Notes: generated by a model from the letters alone, not told the origin. Positions 8,529 to 19,890 are shown, counted from the stretch's first letter. The stretch: 64,000 bases of DNA from Vibrio salinus (GCF_021272385.1 NZ_JAJSDZ010000009.1:868001-932000); one strand, 5' to 3'. Translations and numbers: made by a program.

Positions 8529-9746
8529 ATGTATACGGCTCATCCGGGCCACGTTGATCATATTAAACAGGTTAATGCGGGACGGGTATATCAATTGATC
8601 GATCAGTATGGACCTATTTCCAGAATCGATTTATCCAAATTAAGTGATTTAGCGCCTGCAAGTATTACTAAAATTACGCGTGAACTCATTGCTGCTCACC
8701 TGATTCATGAAACCATTGTTCAGGAAGCATTAAGCCGGGGTCGGCCTGCGGTTGGTCTTCAGACCCGGAACGAAGGCTGGCAGTTTTTTTCGATAAGGCT
8801 TGGACGGGGTTACATGACGCTGGCTTTGCATGAGCTTGGCGGAGAAGTGTTGATTGACTCAAAAATTGAAATCCATGAAACGGATCAGGATGATTTACTT
8901 GCCCGTATTCTTCATGAAATTAATGAATTTTTCCAAACATATTCATCACATATGGAACGACTGACCAGTATAGCCATTACATTGCCAGGAGCAGTTAACG
9001 GAGAGAATGGTGTTGTCATGAAAATGCCATTTTATCAGGTTAAAGATTTTGCTCTAGGTGTCGAGATATATAAAGCGACAGGTGTACCTGTTTTTATTGC
9101 AAACGATACCAGAGCGTGGGCTCTGGCGGAAAAATTGTTTGGACATGCTCAGAATAGTGATAATTCTGTTTTGCTTTCTATTCATAATGGGTTATCTGCG
9201 GGTGTCATGGTTTCTGGCCGGGTTATGCAGGGTCGGTTTGGGAACATCGGAGACATGGGGCACATACAGGTTGATCCTATGGGAAAAATTTGCTCATGTG
9301 GTAAACGTGGCTGTTTTGATACGGTTGCCAGTTCCCAGGCTGTCAGGGAGGAAGTTAAATCCCGTATTGAATCGGGAGAGGTATCTGTTCTGAGTAGCTC
9401 AGACGAAATTACGCTGGAAGCAATTTGTCATGCAGCCTCTCAGGGAGACACTTTGTCTTGTGATGTGATAAGAAAGCTGGGGACTTATCTTGGGAAAGCG
9501 ATCGCCATTCTGGTGAATATGTTTCACCCTGATAAGGTGCTTATCGGTGGTGTGATTAATCAGGCGAAAGAAGTGTTATATCCAAGTATGTTGCAGTGTA
9601 TTTCGGATTTATGTCAGGAAGAAGATGTAAAAGCGCTGGATATTATGGAGTCCCGTTTTTATAAGCAGTCCACAATGCCGGGGGCAGCGTTAATAAAGCA
9701 AGCATTATTCGATGGCTCTTTATTGATGAAAGTGACAGAAGGGTGA
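8529..9746 (+). CDS. mlc: ROK-family transcriptional repressor Mlc
   Basis: 405 aa (E. coli Mlc 406). The N-terminal winged helix (about residues 10-80, ISRIDLSKLSDLAPASITKI) binds DNA. The rest is a ROK sugar-kinase-like fold with the zinc site CSCGKRGC. Mlc represses ptsG and other PTS genes and is pulled off DNA by unphosphorylated PtsG at the membrane. The specific PGHVDHIKQ N-terminus and GRPAVGL motif favour Mlc over NagC. Its presumed target ptsG lies in the same window. Confidence 0.88.
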   Translation: MYTAHPGHVDHIKQVNAGRVYQLIDQYGPISRIDLSKLSDLAPASITKITRELIAAHLIHETIVQEALSRGRPAVGLQTRNEGWQFFSIRLGRGYMTLALHELGGEVLIDSKIEIHETDQDDLLARILHEINEFFQTYSSHMERLTSIAITLPGAVNGENGVVMKMPFYQVKDFALGVEIYKATGVPVFIANDTRAWALAEKLFGHAQNSDNSVLLSIHNGLSAGVMVSGRVMQGRFGNIGDMGHIQVDPMGKICSCGKRGCFDTVASSQAVREEVKSRIESGEVSVLSSSDEITLEAICHAASQGDTLSCDVIRKLGTYLGKAIAILVNMFHPDKVLIGGVINQAKEVLYPSMLQCISDLCQEEDVKALDIMESRFYKQSTMPGAALIKQALFDGSLLMKVTEG

Positions 9747-9967
9747 ATTATCTTTCTATCATTAACTGAAACTTTTCTACTCATATCCTAGATTTATCAT
9801 AGGAAATGGTCCACAGTGTATAGGACAATATTCCTTGTTATAGTGTAAGGAATGATAGATAGTTCATACTTAACTGATGGTTATTATTTAGCTTAATCAA
9901 GTGAGTATATGGGTAGCCGGAAGTCTGGGTTACGGGTTGTTAAGTCTTTACGTCCATGGAAATTTCT

Positions 9968-10918
9968 ATGTCCAGTGTATTAAATACGGTTGATCAGCGC
10001 ACGAACTTAGTCGGAGAAAACCGGCTTGAGTTGCTTTTGTTTAGTCTGAATAGTCGGCAAACCTTTGCTATCAACGTTTTTAAAGTTAAAGAAGTAATAA
10101 AAGTCCCCGTTCTTACTAAGATGCCAGGAGCTCACCATAATATTATTGGGGTGGCTTCATTAAGAGGTGTATCGGTTCCTGTCATTGATTTAAGGAGCGC
10201 TATCGGCTTTCCCTATTCCGATTATGGCGAAAGTGAGCAAAATTTAATTGTTACGGAATATAACCGTTCTGTGCAGGGTTTTTTAGTCGGTCAGGTGAAA
10301 CACATCATTAATACGGCATGGACTGAGATTCAGCCGCCTCCAAGAACTGCTGGTAGGGCAAATTATCTGACCGCGATTACCCAGATCAAAAATGTAGATC
10401 CACCGGAACTGGTTGAAATCATCGATGTTGAGAAGGTGCTCGCTGAGATTATTCATTACGATGTTTCTATATCACAGGAAGTCCTTGATGAGGAACTGGT
10501 GAGAGAAATGCACGGAAGGAAGGTGTTGATCGTCGATGATTCTTCCACTGCCAGAAATCAGGTCCGGGATACGTTATCTCAGTTAGGACTTGAGATTATA
10601 GAATGCCGGGATGGCAGAGAAGCATTGAACTTGCTGAAACGCTGGAGCGATGAAGGTAGAAAGGTAACAGATGAGTTGTTATTACTAATAACCGATGCTG
10701 AGATGCCAGAAATGGATGGTTACCGGCTTACTTACGAAATACGACAGGACGAACGGCTGAAGGATTTGCATGTTACACTGAATACGTCTTTAAGTGGCAG
10801 CTTCAACGAATCCATGGTGAAAAAGGTGGGATGTGACCGCTTTATTTCCAAGTTTCAGCCAGACATGTTAGTTGAGGTAGCACAGGACCGGCTGAGAGAG
10901 CTGTTAACAAAATCTTAG
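9968..10918 (+). CDS. cheV: Chemotaxis coupling protein CheV
   Basis: 316 aa from ATG 9968, chosen over ATG 9956 because GGA stands 8 bases before it and CheV homologues start MSSVLNTVDQRTN. The N-terminal CheW-like domain (about 20-165) links receptors to CheA; the C-terminal receiver (about 180-315) has VLIVDDSSTARNQ, the phospho-acceptor Asp in TDAEMPEMDGY, NTSLS and the conserved Lys in FISKF. It acts at polar chemoreceptor arrays in the cytoplasm. Three chemoreceptor genes lie in this window. A terminator follows. Confidence 0.92.
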   Translation: MSSVLNTVDQRTNLVGENRLELLLFSLNSRQTFAINVFKVKEVIKVPVLTKMPGAHHNIIGVASLRGVSVPVIDLRSAIGFPYSDYGESEQNLIVTEYNRSVQGFLVGQVKHIINTAWTEIQPPPRTAGRANYLTAITQIKNVDPPELVEIIDVEKVLAEIIHYDVSISQEVLDEELVREMHGRKVLIVDDSSTARNQVRDTLSQLGLEIIECRDGREALNLLKRWSDEGRKVTDELLLLITDAEMPEMDGYRLTYEIRQDERLKDLHVTLNTSLSGSFNESMVKKVGCDRFISKFQPDMLVEVAQDRLRELLTKS

Positions 10919-10947
10919 CCAATGGTTGTGTAAAAATTGTATCTTCC

Positions 10948-10976
10948 GGGATGGCCTTTCTGAGCCATCCCTTTTT
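10948..10976 (+). terminator. Terminator of cheV
   Basis: 8-bp stem GGGATGGC 10948-10955 / GCCATCCC 10964-10971 followed by TTTTT. Confidence 0.9.
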
Positions 10977-11214
10977 ATATTCCTCATTATATTCACTGTA
11001 TTAATATAACATATTTAAGCAACCAAACACATATTATGTGTGCTAAGATATACATTGTATATTCTATAAAACTGATATTTGTTAGGAAAATACAGTTCAG
11101 TTCAAAAGTGTCTGGTTAATTTATTGATATTTAAGGTCTTAAAGTTCTGTTGGTGTGAGAGCAACATGATCATAAGGTAATAAAATTCTGGGGTATTTTG
11201 TAACTTATTTATAT

Positions 11215-13680
11215 ATGGATATGAATATGAAGCTTGCAAAAGAAGAATTGGCTGATTGTCATGATAAAAAAGAAATTTCGTTCACATGGAATCCGGGTAG
11301 CGATGAGTTTAGCATCGATGATAACCGGCTCAGTTTGATTTTGGGGATAACGTCGTCTATTTCGTCTGTTCAGGACTTTTTCGGAATTTTTTCCGATTCA
11401 AATAAGGCATTATTATTTAACTTATTTGAAAATGTTGTTGAAGGAAAAGAGCCGGACCCGATTAAGATTTGCCTGGTTAATCGGGTCTCCGGTATTAGTT
11501 TAGACTTAATTTCAGTAAAAAAAATTACTGAAAATCTTGTTGCCGGGGCTATGACGCCTTTGGTTTTGTCTCCTACTCATGAAGATGTCTCTTCGTTTTT
11601 CTATCAGATATTCGAAAACTGTCATCACGGTATTATTCTGGCAGATGAAGAAACACGTATCATCGCGTGTAATACTTATTATGAGCAATCTCTGGGTTAT
11701 AAAGTCGATGAGCTGATCGGTAGAAAAACGTCAGTCTTCAATGCCGGTAAACATGGTCAGGTTTATTACCACGACATGTGGGAAAAACTGGACAAGCAGG
11801 GATACTGGAGTGGACTGATACTCAGTAAAGGTAAATCCGGTAATATTAAGCCACAGGAGCTTCTTATTCAGAGGTTGGTATCGGTCAGTAAGCACATTTA
11901 CTATTTCGGGATGACCTATGACTTATCCGATAAACTTTACCGGGTCGCAGGTATTGAGCATGGAGGCATTGAGCTTCTGACGCAACTTCCCGGGGAAGAT
12001 GAGTTCTTCTCAAAAATTCAGGATTTAGTTTCTGATTTGAAAGAAGAGCAGGGAATGCTGGTTCTTTCATTTGTGCCTCTGTTTGATAAACAGGACGAGT
12101 TTGAATACAAAAAACAACTTGCCAGTGCTTTAGCCTATTATGAACGTGAATGCGCTGCCGGTTTTATTAAGAAATCGGTGTTTACTATTGCTATCATTTA
12201 TCAGTGTTCTGCCGATAAACCCCATGCAATGTCCATCTATGAAGCAATAAGAACGAGGTTTAATGAGATAAAAAGAAGAGTCTCTGCTGATGTTTACAGA
12301 CATATTATGGATTGTACTATTGGTGTCTCCGTGCTTGGTCTGGATGCCAATAATGAAAACAAACTGATTTCTCATTCATTACAGGCTATGTATGAGAGGC
12401 ATACGCAAAATAATAATAACATTTGTTTTTTTAACCGGACATTACATGAAAATGTGGAGCGACGTGAAGTTTTGGAGGAAATTGTCTCCAACTCGATTGA
12501 GTTCAAAACGCTTGAAGTGTTTTTCCAACCGGTAATTTGTACATCACAATGGCGTGTCTGTAAATTTGAAGCACTTTGTCGGTTTAAGGATTATAACGGA
12601 GATCTGCTGAATACTCAGGAAATGATCAGTATTGCCGAAGATATGGGACTGATATCTGAGTTGGATCTTGTTATGGCTGATAAAGCGATTGGTTACAGGG
12701 ATGTTCTTGTCGAGATGTTCGGTGAAAATGTCGAACTGGCCATAAATATTTCTCTTAATTTTGAAAAACCACTGAAATCATTTTTTACTGATCTGCTGCA
12801 GGTTTTTAAAAGACACACTCGCCATTTACCGTATATCACAATAGAACTGACAGAGCCGGCTTATCTTGATTGCCAGATTAGGGCAAAAGAGAGCGATTTG
12901 CTGTTTGATCTCAGGGACAAAGGACTCAAAATTGCTATTGATGATTTTGGCACGGTTTCCTGCCTGAAAAACGGTCATTTTGATCTGCTTAAAATTGACA
13001 GGGAGGTGGTGAAGGATCTGACGAAGGATTCTGATAATTACCATATCGCTAAAATGGTCACTCAGTTAGCGCACACAATGAATATTGAAGTCGTTGCTGA
13101 GGGGGTTGAGAACAAGCAGGAAGCTGATGCACTGAATGACCTGAATGTGGATTATATGCAAGGTTTCTACTTTGAACGGCCTTTACCGATAAATGCGTTA
13201 TCGGTTGATATTGATACGAAAGGTGAGAACCCGGTTCCGGCGTCAAATCTATTCAAACCAGAAAGAGAAGATGTGGATCTTATTGTTTATCCGCCAGTGC
13301 TATCGCCAGAGCAAACATTAGAAGCGGCTAAGGCTTTGTTTGATAATCACCCGTTCAGCACATTACCGGTTATCTTAGACCGGTACTGCGTCGGTATTAT
13401 CACGAGAGAAATATTTAATTTATATTCTACCCCATCATTAGGAACGGATAGGGAAACCATGCAGGATTATCGATCACTGACGAAAGTGGTCAGTTCTATG
13501 ATGGAATCGTCGATTACTAAAGTGAGTGAAACACTCAGCACTGATGAAATGTCTGAAAAAGTAAAACAAGGTCATCGGTTCCCGTGGGTTGTTGTCAATG
13601 ATGCCGGAAAATATGTTGGCATTATCGATACGATGAGTATGGTCCATTATTTAAACGAGCAGTTAGTGGCGTCATGTTAA
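11215..13680 (+). CDS. PAS - degenerate GGDEF - EAL - CBS-pair c-di-GMP phosphodiesterase
   Basis: 821 aa. The N-terminus (1-120) is of unclear fold; a PAS domain follows (about 130-230, with ETRIIACN and DELIGR), then a GGDEF-like region whose motif is lost (about 250-400). The EAL domain (about 420-665) has its EAL glutamate at 452 (FEALCR), NIS, ELTE, AIDDFG, LKIDRE and AEGVE, so it looks catalytically intact. Two C-terminal CBS repeats (about 690-815) suggest nucleotide sensing. Predicted to hydrolyse c-di-GMP to pGpG. No membrane span is seen. The start lacks a clear ribosome site; ATG 11221 and 11227 are alternatives. Confidence 0.85.
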   Translation: MDMNMKLAKEELADCHDKKEISFTWNPGSDEFSIDDNRLSLILGITSSISSVQDFFGIFSDSNKALLFNLFENVVEGKEPDPIKICLVNRVSGISLDLISVKKITENLVAGAMTPLVLSPTHEDVSSFFYQIFENCHHGIILADEETRIIACNTYYEQSLGYKVDELIGRKTSVFNAGKHGQVYYHDMWEKLDKQGYWSGLILSKGKSGNIKPQELLIQRLVSVSKHIYYFGMTYDLSDKLYRVAGIEHGGIELLTQLPGEDEFFSKIQDLVSDLKEEQGMLVLSFVPLFDKQDEFEYKKQLASALAYYERECAAGFIKKSVFTIAIIYQCSADKPHAMSIYEAIRTRFNEIKRRVSADVYRHIMDCTIGVSVLGLDANNENKLISHSLQAMYERHTQNNNNICFFNRTLHENVERREVLEEIVSNSIEFKTLEVFFQPVICTSQWRVCKFEALCRFKDYNGDLLNTQEMISIAEDMGLISELDLVMADKAIGYRDVLVEMFGENVELAINISLNFEKPLKSFFTDLLQVFKRHTRHLPYITIELTEPAYLDCQIRAKESDLLFDLRDKGLKIAIDDFGTVSCLKNGHFDLLKIDREVVKDLTKDSDNYHIAKMVTQLAHTMNIEVVAEGVENKQEADALNDLNVDYMQGFYFERPLPINALSVDIDTKGENPVPASNLFKPEREDVDLIVYPPVLSPEQTLEAAKALFDNHPFSTLPVILDRYCVGIITREIFNLYSTPSLGTDRETMQDYRSLTKVVSSMMESSITKVSETLSTDEMSEKVKQGHRFPWVVVNDAGKYVGIIDTMSMVHYLNEQLVASC

Positions 13681-13690
13681 GCCGTTACAA

Positions 13691-13735
13691 TCCCATCAAT
13701 TATCTTTTCGTTCCGGAATAATTGATGGGATTTTT
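13691..13735 (+). terminator. Terminator of EAL-CBS gene
   Basis: Perfect 13-bp stem TCCCATCAATTAT 13691-13703 / ATAATTGATGGGA 13718-13730, then TTTTT. Confidence 0.9.
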
Positions 13736-13741
13736 CACCGG

Positions 13742-15649
13742 CTATTTTAATTTAAACTGGTTAACTACAGAGACCAGTTTTTCGTTCATCTGAGAAATAT
13801 CATGTGCCTGTTCGGATACCAGATTTCCGTTTGCACTGAGTTTTGTGACAATATCATTGATTGCCGACATATTCTGATTGATTTCTTCAGTGACACTGCT
13901 TTGTTCTTCTGCCGCAGTGGCAATCTGAATACTTAAATCTTTAACGTTGCTTATTTTATCGGTTAATTCGTAAAGAATGACATTGACTTCTTCTGTACTT
14001 TCAAAGGTTTCCTGACTGGTTTTTTGAGTGTTTTCCATTTGCTGGACAACATTCGCATTTCCTGAGAGTAAACGTTCCAATGCTTGTTCTATTTCTTCTG
14101 TACTGGATTGAGTCCGGCTGGCCAGGGCTCTGACTTCATCGGCTACGACGGCAAATCCACGTCCCTGTTCACCCGCTCTGGCGGCTTCAATGGCAGCGTT
14201 AAGAGCCAGAAGATTCGTTTGTTCTGCTATATCACCGATGACGCCGAGAATATTACTGATATTTGATGTTTCTTCGGTCATTTTTTTCATACTTTCGGAT
14301 GTGCTACCAACGTTTTCAACCAGTTGAGAAACTTTTTCCTTGTCTTCACTTAATACTTTTATGGATTGCTCGCTGAGACCGGCGACATCCTGAGTTGAGG
14401 CGGAAGAATCACTGGCATTCTGAGCAACAGTACCGGCAGTCGCACTCAACTCCTCTATTGCCGTCACAACCTGCTCGGTTTCCTGTAGGTGCCGGTCAAG
14501 AACCTGAGTGTTGTCATCGCTGGTGGATTGTAGTTGGGATACGTTGCTTTTCAGCTCTGTCGATACCTGATCAATTTGCAGCATAAGCGATTGCAGTTGC
14601 TCAATAAATTTATTGATACCATTTGCAATTTGTCCAATTTCATCGGTACTGCTGACATTTAACCTCTGAGTCAGGTCTCCGTTACCACTGGATAAGCCCA
14701 TAATGGTATCTTTTAATGCAATAATAGGCCGGTATAACGTGTTTAATACCAGAATAACAATAACGATGCTTAGAATAACTGAACCTAGTGTGTATAAGAT
14801 GGCTTCATGCTTAATTTCTTCAATGGCCTCAAATACAACGCTTTTGTCAAGTCCAACGACTAAAAACCAGTTTTTATCGCCATATCTTAATTTTTCTGAA
14901 AACATGACTTTATCAACACCACTAAGGTTGTAATTAATGATATTCGAATCACTGGTTATGATTTGGTGAGTAATATCGGAAAGCTGACGGACAGAGGTCA
15001 TTTTGTCTCCGGTTTTTAGTGCCGAAGAGGTGCTGGCCAGCACCGTTGAATTCTGATCCATAATAACGGCAGATGCCCCCTTGAGTGCTTTAAATTCCTG
15101 TACTGTTTCTTTTAAAATAGTGAGCGGAATATCGGCCAGAATAACCGTGTCCGGTCCGGCTTTTCTTCCGATGCTGACCATTAGTTTATTCGTTGCATCT
15201 TTATATGGAGCAGTATAAATAAGCCCGGACGAATTTATGGCCTGTGAAAACCAGGGTCTTTGGGTTGGGTTATATGACGGAGGATTTTTAAAATTTTTCC
15301 AGCCAGGAAGGGGATACGAACAATAAGCATCACCGGAAGTAAAACCGACGGTTAAATTTGCTATATCACCGGCTTTTGCTGCAACACGCATTCTTTCTGC
15401 ATGATTGTCTGTGTAATTGTGATTTTCATAATCTTCGGCAATGTTATTAACCGTTGCCGATTTATTGGCAATGAATGCTTTTAGTTTATCGCGTTCAGCC
15501 CGGACTCTGTTTTGAGTTTCACTATAAAGATTCTTTTTAAATACGGAACTGATCGATTGATAATTGAGATAATTTGAAATCCCGACAGCTAAGGCTGTAA
15601 TACCGACTAACGTCAGGATCAATGTTTTTTTAAAGCCCAATGTATTCAT
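13742..15649 (-). CDS. Methyl-accepting chemotaxis protein (dCache type)
   Basis: 635 aa from ATG 15649, which follows the strong site GAGGAAATTC; a TTG 24 bases upstream is in frame but has none. Order: TM1 (about 8-24), periplasmic double-Cache sensor (about 35-270; RPWFSQA and TAPYKD are typical), TM2 (about 284-304), HAMP, and a cytoplasmic signalling coiled coil with [18 protein letters not shown] at its tip. It detects a small ligand outside the inner membrane and controls CheA. The chain ends FKLK, without a CheR-binding pentapeptide. It is a paralogue of the receptor at 17904. Confidence 0.92.
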   Translation of the reverse strand: MNTLGFKKTLILTLVGITALAVGISNYLNYQSISSVFKKNLYSETQNRVRAERDKLKAFIANKSATVNNIAEDYENHNYTDNHAERMRVAAKAGDIANLTVGFTSGDAYCSYPLPGWKNFKNPPSYNPTQRPWFSQAINSSGLIYTAPYKDATNKLMVSIGRKAGPDTVILADIPLTILKETVQEFKALKGASAVIMDQNSTVLASTSSALKTGDKMTSVRQLSDITHQIITSDSNIINYNLSGVDKVMFSEKLRYGDKNWFLVVGLDKSVVFEAIEEIKHEAILYTLGSVILSIVIVILVLNTLYRPIIALKDTIMGLSSGNGDLTQRLNVSSTDEIGQIANGINKFIEQLQSLMLQIDQVSTELKSNVSQLQSTSDDNTQVLDRHLQETEQVVTAIEELSATAGTVAQNASDSSASTQDVAGLSEQSIKVLSEDKEKVSQLVENVGSTSESMKKMTEETSNISNILGVIGDIAEQTNLLALNAAIEAARAGEQGRGFAVVADEVRALASRTQSSTEEIEQALERLLSGNANVVQQMENTQKTSQETFESTEEVNVILYELTDKISNVKDLSIQIATAAEEQSSVTEEINQNMSAINDIVTKLSANGNLVSEQAHDISQMNEKLVSVVNQFKLK

Positions 15650-15812
15650 GAATTTCCTCAGATGTGTGTCCAACTAGATAAATTGTTATGATTTATTTTA
15701 TAGAGGATAGATATGAAATAAGATGTATTGTTAAAATTTGCGTGTAATTGCTACGAAAAATAAGATTTGTCCGACAGTTTTTGGGAGTCATTGATAATGC
15801 CGGACAATTTTT

Positions 15813-16556
15813 TCAGACCCTAGGCTGTGCATCAATACATTGGCCATGAATATTTTTTCCTTCCGGTGCCATCAGATATAAATACAGCGGTATGATATCT
15901 TTCGGTGTTTTTAGTGTTTTCGGATCTTCAGATGGAAAAGCCTGGGCTCGCATACCGGTTCTGGTTGCACCGGGGTTGATGGCATTCACTTTGATTTGGG
16001 ATTCTTTTAATTCATCTGCTAATACCTGCATCATTCCTTCAGTCGCAAATTTGGAAATGGAATACGTTCCCCATGATGCCCTGCCTACATGACCAACTGT
16101 GGAAGACGTAAATATAATACGGGCATCACTGGATTGGCGAAGCAGTGGAAGAATGGCCTGAGTCAGTAACAACTGGGCTCTGACATTCACCGACATAGCG
16201 TCATCGAACACATTAATGTCGATTTCTTCCAAAGGGGTAATGGTGCCCAGTAATCCGGCATTATGTAAAACACCATCAAGATGGCCGTGTTGTTCTCTGA
16301 TGGTATCAGCAACCTGAAGGTAATCTTGTTTTTGTGCTGTCTGCATATTCAGTTGAATAACTGTTGGACGAGGATATCCAAGCGCTTCGATTTCTCCGGC
16401 TGTGTTGTTTAATTTGTCGGCTGTCCGGCTTAATAAAATAACGGTTGCACCATATTCAGCAAAGCTGATTGCAGCCTGTTTTCCTATTCCATCACCGGCA
16501 CCAGTTACCAGAATTATCTTATTTTTAAGTGCTTCTTTCTTAACCGAATAGCTCAC
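15813..16556 (-). CDS. yciK: YciK-like short-chain dehydrogenase/reductase
   Basis: 247 aa classical SDR: nucleotide-binding TGAGDGIGKQ near residue 18, NAG, catalytic Ser in TSST, and YSISK with the catalytic Tyr and Lys. The substrate of YciK is not known. The gene diverges from sohB across 76 bp, and yciK and sohB are also neighbours in E. coli, which supports the name. Confidence 0.88.
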   Translation of the reverse strand: MSYSVKKEALKNKIILVTGAGDGIGKQAAISFAEYGATVILLSRTADKLNNTAGEIEALGYPRPTVIQLNMQTAQKQDYLQVADTIREQHGHLDGVLHNAGLLGTITPLEEIDINVFDDAMSVNVRAQLLLTQAILPLLRQSSDARIIFTSSTVGHVGRASWGTYSISKFATEGMMQVLADELKESQIKVNAINPGATRTGMRAQAFPSEDPKTLKTPKDIIPLYLYLMAPEGKNIHGQCIDAQPRV

Positions 16557-16632
16557 ATTTATCTCCTTCTGTTATGATTTATATAACAACACAGGTACAA
16601 TACACCAAATCACAAATAAGAGGATTAAAGCA

Positions 16633-17688
16633 TTGGAATTTTTATTGGACTATGGCCTGTTTCTGGCCAAAATCGTGACGTTTGTTGCTGCAATAATTGC
16701 ATTGCTTGTGGTTGTTAAAGCTGTAAATGGAAAAGGTCCAAAAGGCGAATTAGAAGTCACTGATCTGACGGAAAAAAATAAAGAAACCGTAAAGCATATG
16801 GAAGCCCATCTGCACGACGATGCCTACCTTAAAGCTCTGCATAAATTAGAGAAGAAAGAAAATAAAGCCAAAAATAAGTCGTCGGAAAAAGCGATGAAAA
16901 AGGCGGCTAAGGCCGGTAAACTGGAATCCGCCCGGGAACCCCATCTTTTTGTGCTTGAGTTTAAAGGCAGTATTGACGCGAAAGAAGTGTCGTCATTAAG
17001 GGAAGAAGTAACGGCGATTCTGGCAGTGGCGAAAGAAGGTGATGAAGTTCTGTTAAAATTGGAAACCGGTGGCGGTATGATTCATGGTTACGGGCTGGCT
17101 TCTTCTCAGTTAGACCGTATTCGTTCCGCAGGGCTTCCACTGACTATCGCGGTAGACAAAGTTGCAGCCAGTGGTGGGTATATGATGGCCTGTATTGCGG
17201 ATAAAATTGTGTCCGCTCCGTTTGCTATTGTCGGTTCGATTGGCGTTATTGCACAGCTGCCAAACTTTAATAAATTATTGAAAAAGCATGACATTGACTA
17301 TGAACAACTTACTGCCGGAGAATTTAAGCGTACACTGACCATTTTTGGGGAAAATACGGAAAAGGCCCGTGAAAAATTTAAGCAGGAACTGGAGGAAACT
17401 CATGGACTGTTTAAAGATTTTATCCGCGAACACCGTCCAAATCTTGATGTTGATAGTGTTGCAACCGGTGAGCACTGGTTTGGTACCAAAGCAAAAGAAT
17501 TGGGGCTGGTGGATGAGATTAAAACATCCGATGATCTGATCGTTGATGCGTGTAAAGAAAAAACAGTGCTGGCGATTCAGTATGTTCAGAAGAAAAAACT
17601 GACAGACAAACTGGCCGGTGTTGCCGGTGAAGCGGCAGAAAACGTTTTTATGAGGCTGTTAAGTAAAGGTCAGCGTCCATTTATGTAA
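16633..17688 (+). CDS. sohB: SohB, S49-family inner-membrane peptidase
   Basis: 351 aa. The start is TTG 16633, preceded by GAGGA; it aligns with the SohB N-terminus (YGLFLAKIV follows), and no ATG is suitably placed. One N-terminal membrane segment (about 8-30) is followed by a Lys-rich linker and an S49 protease domain. The catalytic pair is Ser180 (AASGGYM) and Lys232 (GEFKRTLT). It is a signal-peptide-peptidase-like enzyme at the inner membrane; its substrates are poorly known. A terminator lies directly after. Confidence 0.9.
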   Translation: MEFLLDYGLFLAKIVTFVAAIIALLVVVKAVNGKGPKGELEVTDLTEKNKETVKHMEAHLHDDAYLKALHKLEKKENKAKNKSSEKAMKKAAKAGKLESAREPHLFVLEFKGSIDAKEVSSLREEVTAILAVAKEGDEVLLKLETGGGMIHGYGLASSQLDRIRSAGLPLTIAVDKVAASGGYMMACIADKIVSAPFAIVGSIGVIAQLPNFNKLLKKHDIDYEQLTAGEFKRTLTIFGENTEKAREKFKQELEETHGLFKDFIREHRPNLDVDSVATGEHWFGTKAKELGLVDEIKTSDDLIVDACKEKTVLAIQYVQKKKLTDKLAGVAGEAAENVFMRLLSKGQRPFM

Positions 17689-17699
17689 TTAACTCATAA

Positions 17700-17735
17700 G
17701 GTATCAGCTTGAGAATGGCATGCTGATACCTTTTT
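17700..17735 (+). terminator. Terminator of sohB
   Basis: Perfect 9-bp stem GGTATCAGC 17700-17708 / GCTGATACC 17722-17730 followed by TTTTT. Confidence 0.9.
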
Positions 17736-17903
17736 ATTTTTCCCCTCGGACTATCTCCTGTTTTTTTATTCTTTTTATCTTCCTTGTTTCATATGCATCT
17801 TTTTGTCATGATTTTATTGTATTTTCTAAACTTTAGCAGATAAGTGTCGACATTAACTGTAAGAAAAAAAATTCAGTTCATGGATGAGTGTACCGGGGAG
17901 TGT

Positions 17904-19820
17904 ATGAAAAAATTAGGTTTGAAACAGATACTACTACTGTCTGTTTTGTCACTGGTTGGAATATCGGTGGCGATTTCCAGTTATATTTCTTATATAAAAC
18001 AGGAAGAAAATTTATCGGAGCTGATCATTGATTCCAGCGATGAATTTGTTGCCGATCAGGTAAAAATTGTCGAACAGTTTATTAATGAAAAAGTGGATGG
18101 TTTGAGGGAGCTTGGCAAGATTTATCAGGATAAGGATCTTCCGGGAAAGGGCGCAAAAGATTACATCGGCCTGGCAAAAATCTTCGCCAGTACCATGAAT
18201 ACGGGCAGTTCTTTTATTGGTTTCGAATCTACCGGAAACGCATATTGGAACCTTACCAGCTCAAGCTGGCCTGATCATAAATTCGAAGACGATATCCGGA
18301 AAATGAGTTATTACCAGGATGGCCGAAAAGCCGTTGAACCGTCACTTACTGAACCTTATCCCGATGAAGCCGATCCCAGTATCTATTGGATAAGCATGGT
18401 CCAGAAGATAAAAGAAGGCATGATTGGCGCAGATATGCGGTTAGGTTTTCTAAATAAACTGGTGATTGATGCCGCAAAAGCAAAAGGGGCTTTAGTGTTA
18501 ATTCTGAATCAGGATAGTACAGTGTTGGCATCGTCTTCCGAAGAAAAAGTGAAGTCGGGAGCGAAAGGGAACGAATTAGACTGGTTTAAAGGGATGGCTA
18601 ATTCGGTTATCAATCATGAGAAAGCGATGATTGAGTATACTGATGGGCAGGATAAAGTCTTGTTCTCTCATAAGATCAAGGTGGCCGATAAAAACTGGTA
18701 TTTTGTGTTAGTTGTTAATAAATCCGAAGTATTTCAGTCCTTAATTTCGGCCCGAAATACTTCGGTTATTACCGCTGTTGTTGCGATTTTCGTCAGTCTG
18801 ATTGTGGCGTTTTTTGTTATTCAGTTTCTTTATCGGCCGATATTGTCTCTGAAGGCGATGATAGCCAGTCTATCGAATGGAGAAGGGGATTTGACGCAGC
18901 GGTTGGATGTAACATCGGATGATGATTTGGGGCAGATTGCGCATAATGTCAATCAGTTCATTGGCAATCTTCAGAAAATGATGCAGGAGATTCATCAGTC
19001 ATCGCTCACTCTGGATGACAATATCAGCCAAATGAAACAGCTTTCTGAGAATAACTCGGCTATCCTGAACCACCATGTGGTTGAAACCGAGCAGGTGGTG
19101 ACAGCGATTGAAGAAATGAACGCCACGGCAGAAGCGATGGCCACCGATATTGCTCATGCTTCCGACTTGGCTCAACAAACAAACACTAAGAGTAATGAAT
19201 CCCGCGATATTATGACAAGCTCGCAGGAAAATATATCCGCTTTGATTGATGGCGTGGAAATGTCTGCTAAGTATGTGCAGAACATGAGTAAGGAAACCGA
19301 GAACATTGATTCCATTCTAACGGTGATTGGTGATATAGCCGGGCAGACGAACCTTTTGGCATTGAATGCGGCGATCGAAGCGGCTCGGGCCGGAGAGCAG
19401 GGACGTGGATTCGCGGTCGTGGCCGATGAAGTCCGAAATCTTGCAACCAGAACCATGTCGAGTACCGAGCAGATTGAAGAAGCATTATCCCGGTTATTAA
19501 AAGGCAGTAAGGATATTGTCGGGGCGATGGAACATACGAAGCAGAGAAGTCAGGAAACTGCGACGGAATCCGAAAATGTATTCAGCAGTCTGGAAGGTAT
19601 TACTCAATCGATCACTGAAATTAACGATGTGAGTAGCCAGGTTGCAGCTGCAGCAGAAGAACAAAGTAGTGTGACTCATAATGTCAGAACGAATATGAGC
19701 TCCCTCAATGATATTGTGAACAATCTGGCTGAAAATGGAGAGAAAGCTCTGACCGGAATGAATGATATTACTAAAGTGAACCAGCAGTTAATTTCAATCG
19801 TGAAGCGCTTTAAATTATGA
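17904..19820 (+). CDS. Methyl-accepting chemotaxis protein (Cache type)
   Basis: 638 aa from ATG 17904, which follows GGGGAG; in-frame GTG 17844 and ATG 17880 upstream lack a ribosome site and would place a polar stretch before the first membrane helix. Order: TM1 (about 8-25), a Cache-like periplasmic sensor ending in the [10 protein letters not shown] segment, TM2, HAMP ([13 protein letters not shown]), and the signalling domain with [18 protein letters not shown]. No C-terminal pentapeptide (ends KRFKL). Its sensor differs from the paralogue at 13742-15649 more than its signalling part does, so the two probably see different ligands. Confidence 0.92.
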   Translation: MKKLGLKQILLLSVLSLVGISVAISSYISYIKQEENLSELIIDSSDEFVADQVKIVEQFINEKVDGLRELGKIYQDKDLPGKGAKDYIGLAKIFASTMNTGSSFIGFESTGNAYWNLTSSSWPDHKFEDDIRKMSYYQDGRKAVEPSLTEPYPDEADPSIYWISMVQKIKEGMIGADMRLGFLNKLVIDAAKAKGALVLILNQDSTVLASSSEEKVKSGAKGNELDWFKGMANSVINHEKAMIEYTDGQDKVLFSHKIKVADKNWYFVLVVNKSEVFQSLISARNTSVITAVVAIFVSLIVAFFVIQFLYRPILSLKAMIASLSNGEGDLTQRLDVTSDDDLGQIAHNVNQFIGNLQKMMQEIHQSSLTLDDNISQMKQLSENNSAILNHHVVETEQVVTAIEEMNATAEAMATDIAHASDLAQQTNTKSNESRDIMTSSQENISALIDGVEMSAKYVQNMSKETENIDSILTVIGDIAGQTNLLALNAAIEAARAGEQGRGFAVVADEVRNLATRTMSSTEQIEEALSRLLKGSKDIVGAMEHTKQRSQETATESENVFSSLEGITQSITEINDVSSQVAAAAEEQSSVTHNVRTNMSSLNDIVNNLAENGEKALTGMNDITKVNQQLISIVKRFKL

Positions 19821-19863
19821 TTCAGAAGAATGTACCCTGCAAATATGAAATAATATGAATAAT

Positions 19864-19890
19864 AAACCCTGCCTAACTGGCAGGGTTTAT
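19864..19890 (+). terminator. Terminator of chemoreceptor gene
   Basis: Perfect 10-bp stem AAACCCTGCC 19864-19873 / GGCAGGGTTT 19879-19888. Confidence 0.85.
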
